The notes beneath the pieces are model-generated. The model saw only the letters and a program-made list of their open reading frames with translations, did not search any database and was not told the origin of the DNA. The position numbers were made by a program, and so were the translations under genes. Below are positions 6,338 through 8,110 of a DNA stretch of 8,110 nt, piece by piece; position 1 is the first letter of the stretch; each line of letters starts with the position of its first letter. Source of the DNA: an uncultured Christensenellaceae bacterium (GTDB taxonomy: Bacteria; Bacillota; Clostridia; Christensenellales; Christensenellaceae); assembly GCA_934438035.1 (NCBI GenBank), contig CAKSBK010000033.1, forward strand, positions 1 through 8,110, written 5' to 3'.

Positions 6338-6790
6338 ATGAAGCATTTTCCTAAATTTATAACGATAACCCAAAGAGTAAATAAACTTTACCAGCTTAAA
6401 GCACACCCCGTTTGCGAAAAATATTCCATCACACAGGCAGAGTTTGACATACTTGCTTTTTTAAGAAACAACCCCGAGTTTGATACCGCAAAGGATATTT
6501 GCGATATAAGAATGTTAAAAAAAAGCATAGTTTCCCAGTCTATAGATAAGCTTGTTAAAAAAAATTACATTGAAAAAAGCTATGACAAGAACGATAGACG
6601 GCTGCTGCATCTGCACATAATGCCCGAAGCTGAGTCCTGTGTTTTTGAGATAGTTTCCTCTCAAAAAGCTTTTTACGAGGAGCTTCTTTCCTGCTTAAGC
6701 ATAGAGCAGCGCGCGGAATTTTTTACATCGCTTGAGAGTTTAGGCAAAAATATAGACGATATATACAATAAAGAAATTTTGGGCAGGTGA
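6338..6790 (+). CDS. MarR-family winged-helix transcriptional regulator
   Basis: This 150-residue protein is a probable dimeric DNA-binding regulator. The layout fits MarR: a helical N-terminus, then ITQAEFDILAFLR at 31-43 leading into the winged helix. The recognition helix lies around SIVSQSIDKLVKKNYIEKS (63-81), and the wing contains the DKNDRR signature (83-88). C-terminal dimerisation helices follow. I chose the ATG at 6338 because GAGGG sits five bases upstream. An upstream in-frame TTG at 6305 coincides with the predicted transcription start and has no ribosome site. Four cysteines (C26, C55, C101, C119) might allow redox sensing, but none is in a recognised pattern. The gene is divergent from rex and 55 bases before the transporter gene, with no terminator between them, so it probably co-regulates that gene and itself. 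The ligand is unknown. Confidence 0.88.
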   Translation: MKHFPKFITITQRVNKLYQLKAHPVCEKYSITQAEFDILAFLRNNPEFDTAKDICDIRMLKKSIVSQSIDKLVKKNYIEKSYDKNDRRLLHLHIMPEAESCVFEIVSSQKAFYEELLSCLSIEQRAEFFTSLESLGKNIDDIYNKEILGR

Positions 6791-6845
6791 TTTTCATCCG
6801 CCTTTTTTAATACAATTATACGGTAAAACCTTTTCGGAGCTTCTC

Positions 6846-7811
6846 ATGAACAGAAAAACGCTTTTTGCCGTATGCTGTATTACCGCCTTTCTCTTCTTTA
6901 TCCTTGCGGATTTCTTCCGTATAGGCATTCTTTTGGCGCTTTTTTTAAGCGTGCCACAGAATTTAATGTTAAAAGCGCTATATAAAGCAAATATTAAACC
7001 GGCTTACGCCCTCTCCGTCGTTATTTGCTATTTAGCTCTTCTTGCCCTTGCTTTTATATTTTCCGTGACGCTTTTTCCCGCGCTTCTTTCCTCTGTAACG
7101 GAAGCGGCAAAGAGCGCATATGCGCTTATAAAATCTATTATTTCTCATATTGAAACGCTCTTAGTCGCAAAAAACGTTCTTATATGCGTTCAGAATTTTT
7201 TACAGACGATTCCCGAAAATCTCGTTTCATTTGCCGCCGGTTTTTTCGGTAAATTAACTTCTGTTATCGGCGGAGTGTTTTTCTCCGCTTATATTCTTTT
7301 TAAAAAAAGAAAGCTCTCTTTTTTGTTAAAAAGCGCATGCTCGCATTACTTCGGCGGGGCGCCGTTTGAGTTTGCAAAAAAGTGCTATTGCGCTTTTTCC
7401 CGTTTTCTCACCGGACAATTTACGGTATATACAATATCCTCCTGCGTGCTTTTTTTGGTTTTAAAGATATTCGGCTCAGATTATTACGTTCTCATAAGCG
7501 CACTTTACTTTACATTTTCTTTTATTCCCTACTTCGGTCCCGTCGCCGTGTTCCTGCTCTGTTCGCTTCTTCTTATTCCCAAAAACGGTTTAGCCGTCTT
7601 CGTCATCTCCTTTATAGTTATACAAATAATTGAAGGTCAGATATTATATCCGAAAATTGCAGGAAAAAAGGTAGGTCTTTCTCCTATTTTAACTCTCGTT
7701 GTAAGCGCCTGCGCCTTTAATGTTTTCGGTGCGGCGGGCGCTGTATTGGCGCCCCCGTTTTGCTCCGTAATATATGAAGCGATTAAAAGCGAAATTAAGG
7801 ACGCAAATTAA
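6846..7811 (+). CDS. AI-2E transporter (TqsA/PerM) family membrane protein
   Basis: This 321-residue polytopic membrane protein is slightly shorter than most family members (about 340-380). Hydrophobic segments lie near 8-35, 54-84, 126-152, 193-209, 212-244 and 248-266, with a last one near 279-308. Family-typical stretches are SFIPYFGPVAVF at 225-236 and IIEGQILYPKIAGKKVGLSP at 261-280. The terminal FGAAGAVLAPP follows at 294-304. The family includes the E. coli autoinducer-2 exporter TqsA, but also sodium-proton antiporters and proteins of unknown substrate, so the transported molecule cannot be assigned. GGAG sits six bases before the ATG. It follows the MarR-type gene on the same strand and is likely its operon partner and target. 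A hairpin begins two bases after the stop. Confidence 0.88.
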   Translation: MNRKTLFAVCCITAFLFFILADFFRIGILLALFLSVPQNLMLKALYKANIKPAYALSVVICYLALLALAFIFSVTLFPALLSSVTEAAKSAYALIKSIISHIETLLVAKNVLICVQNFLQTIPENLVSFAAGFFGKLTSVIGGVFFSAYILFKKRKLSFLLKSACSHYFGGAPFEFAKKCYCAFSRFLTGQFTVYTISSCVLFLVLKIFGSDYYVLISALYFTFSFIPYFGPVAVFLLCSLLLIPKNGLAVFVISFIVIQIIEGQILYPKIAGKKVGLSPILTLVVSACAFNVFGAAGAVLAPPFCSVIYEAIKSEIKDAN

Positions 7812-7812
7812 A

Positions 7813-7838
7813 AACGGCAAACTTTTAAATTTGCCGTT
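7813..7838. terminator. Intrinsic terminator hairpin, better oriented for the minus strand
   Basis: Nine perfect base pairs (AACGGCAAA with TTTGCCGTT) enclose an eight-base loop, starting two bases after the transporter stop. On the plus strand only TT then AAA follows, a poor U-run. On the minus strand the stem ends in five Ts followed by AATTT, which is a more typical terminator. It may work in both directions and could serve a leftward transcript arriving from beyond the right edge. Confidence 0.65.
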
Positions 7839-8110
7839 AAATGCCTAAATGAATTTCAAGACATATTACTATCGCATATATTTCAAAAGCCGACATGTAA
7901 AAACGCCGCAACTTTTATGAGCTTTTGTTAAACAGCGTCTTTTCCTCGGGATATCTATGTATAACGCCAAAAGGGCGGGCGCTTTTCTTAATCTGTTGAG
8001 AGAATTTTCTATATGCGCTTTATTTTAAAAACACGCCTGCTCCTTAGCCTTTTGCCATATTAAACATGTAATTTTCCGAGGTGTTGAAGAGCATATTTTC
8101 ATCTTAAAAA
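7839..8110. other. No convincing gene
   Basis: I find only very short open stretches on either strand. One is a 19-codon minus-strand frame starting at 7896 and ending at the hairpin. Another is a 25-codon minus-strand frame starting at 8102. Neither has a ribosome binding site or a recognisable product. No repeat, tRNA or mobile element end was seen. It is probably intergenic DNA or the remnant of a decayed gene. Confidence 0.5.

Noticed and set aside
7382..7633. 83-codon plus-strand frame inside the transporter gene
   Set aside because: It overlaps in another frame a region encoding conserved AI-2E family motifs, has no ribosome site, and is rich in Arg and aromatic residues as expected for a frame-shifted membrane protein.
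7964..7984. Possible hairpin CGCC...GGCG as a terminator or small RNA
   Set aside because: The stem is only about four pairs with no clear T-run on either side, too weak to support.
7839..8102. Short minus-strand frames of 19 and 25 codons
   Set aside because: They have no ribosome binding site and no recognisable sequence, and frames this short are expected by chance.

Overview
The window looks like chromosomal DNA from a fermentative, strictly anaerobic Gram-positive bacterium of the class Clostridia. The evidence is the gene order, the clostridial-type Rex repressor, strong AGGAGG ribosome binding sites, frequent AGA arginine codons and AT-rich intergenic DNA. I cannot place it more precisely. 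No RNA genes, CRISPR arrays or insertion sequences were seen.

Left part (1-6038, minus strand): one tightly packed operon for hydrogen metabolism, read right to left. The order is rex (NADH-sensing repressor), a small thioredoxin-like [2Fe-2S] protein, a PAS-containing [FeFe]-hydrogenase of the presumed sensory type, a SpoIIE/PP2C-type phosphatase, hydC (NuoE-like) and hydB (NuoF-like). hydB runs off the left edge with only its last residues missing. The catalytic subunit gene hydA would be expected just beyond that edge. The genes overlap by 4, 4 and 8 bases, or are separated by only 10 and 1 bases, so they are probably co-transcribed and translationally coupled.

Middle (6039-6337): an AT-rich divergent intergenic region. 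It holds a near-consensus sigma-A promoter for the rightward genes, a 14-bp perfect dyad close to rex and a weak match to the Rex operator.

Right part (6338-7811, plus strand): a MarR-family regulator followed by an AI-2E transporter (TqsA/PerM) family membrane protein. A hairpin immediately after the latter looks like a terminator, with its best T-run on the minus strand. From 7839 to the end I see no convincing gene.

Likely logic (inference): Rex reads the NADH/NAD+ ratio and controls the operon. HydB and HydC, with an expected HydA, form an electron-bifurcating hydrogenase that uses NADH plus reduced ferredoxin to make H2. The PAS-hydrogenase and the phosphatase look like a second input layer, sensing H2 or redox state and passing it on by dephosphorylating an unidentified protein. 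That signalling pair, with the small [2Fe-2S] protein, is the least understood part of the window.
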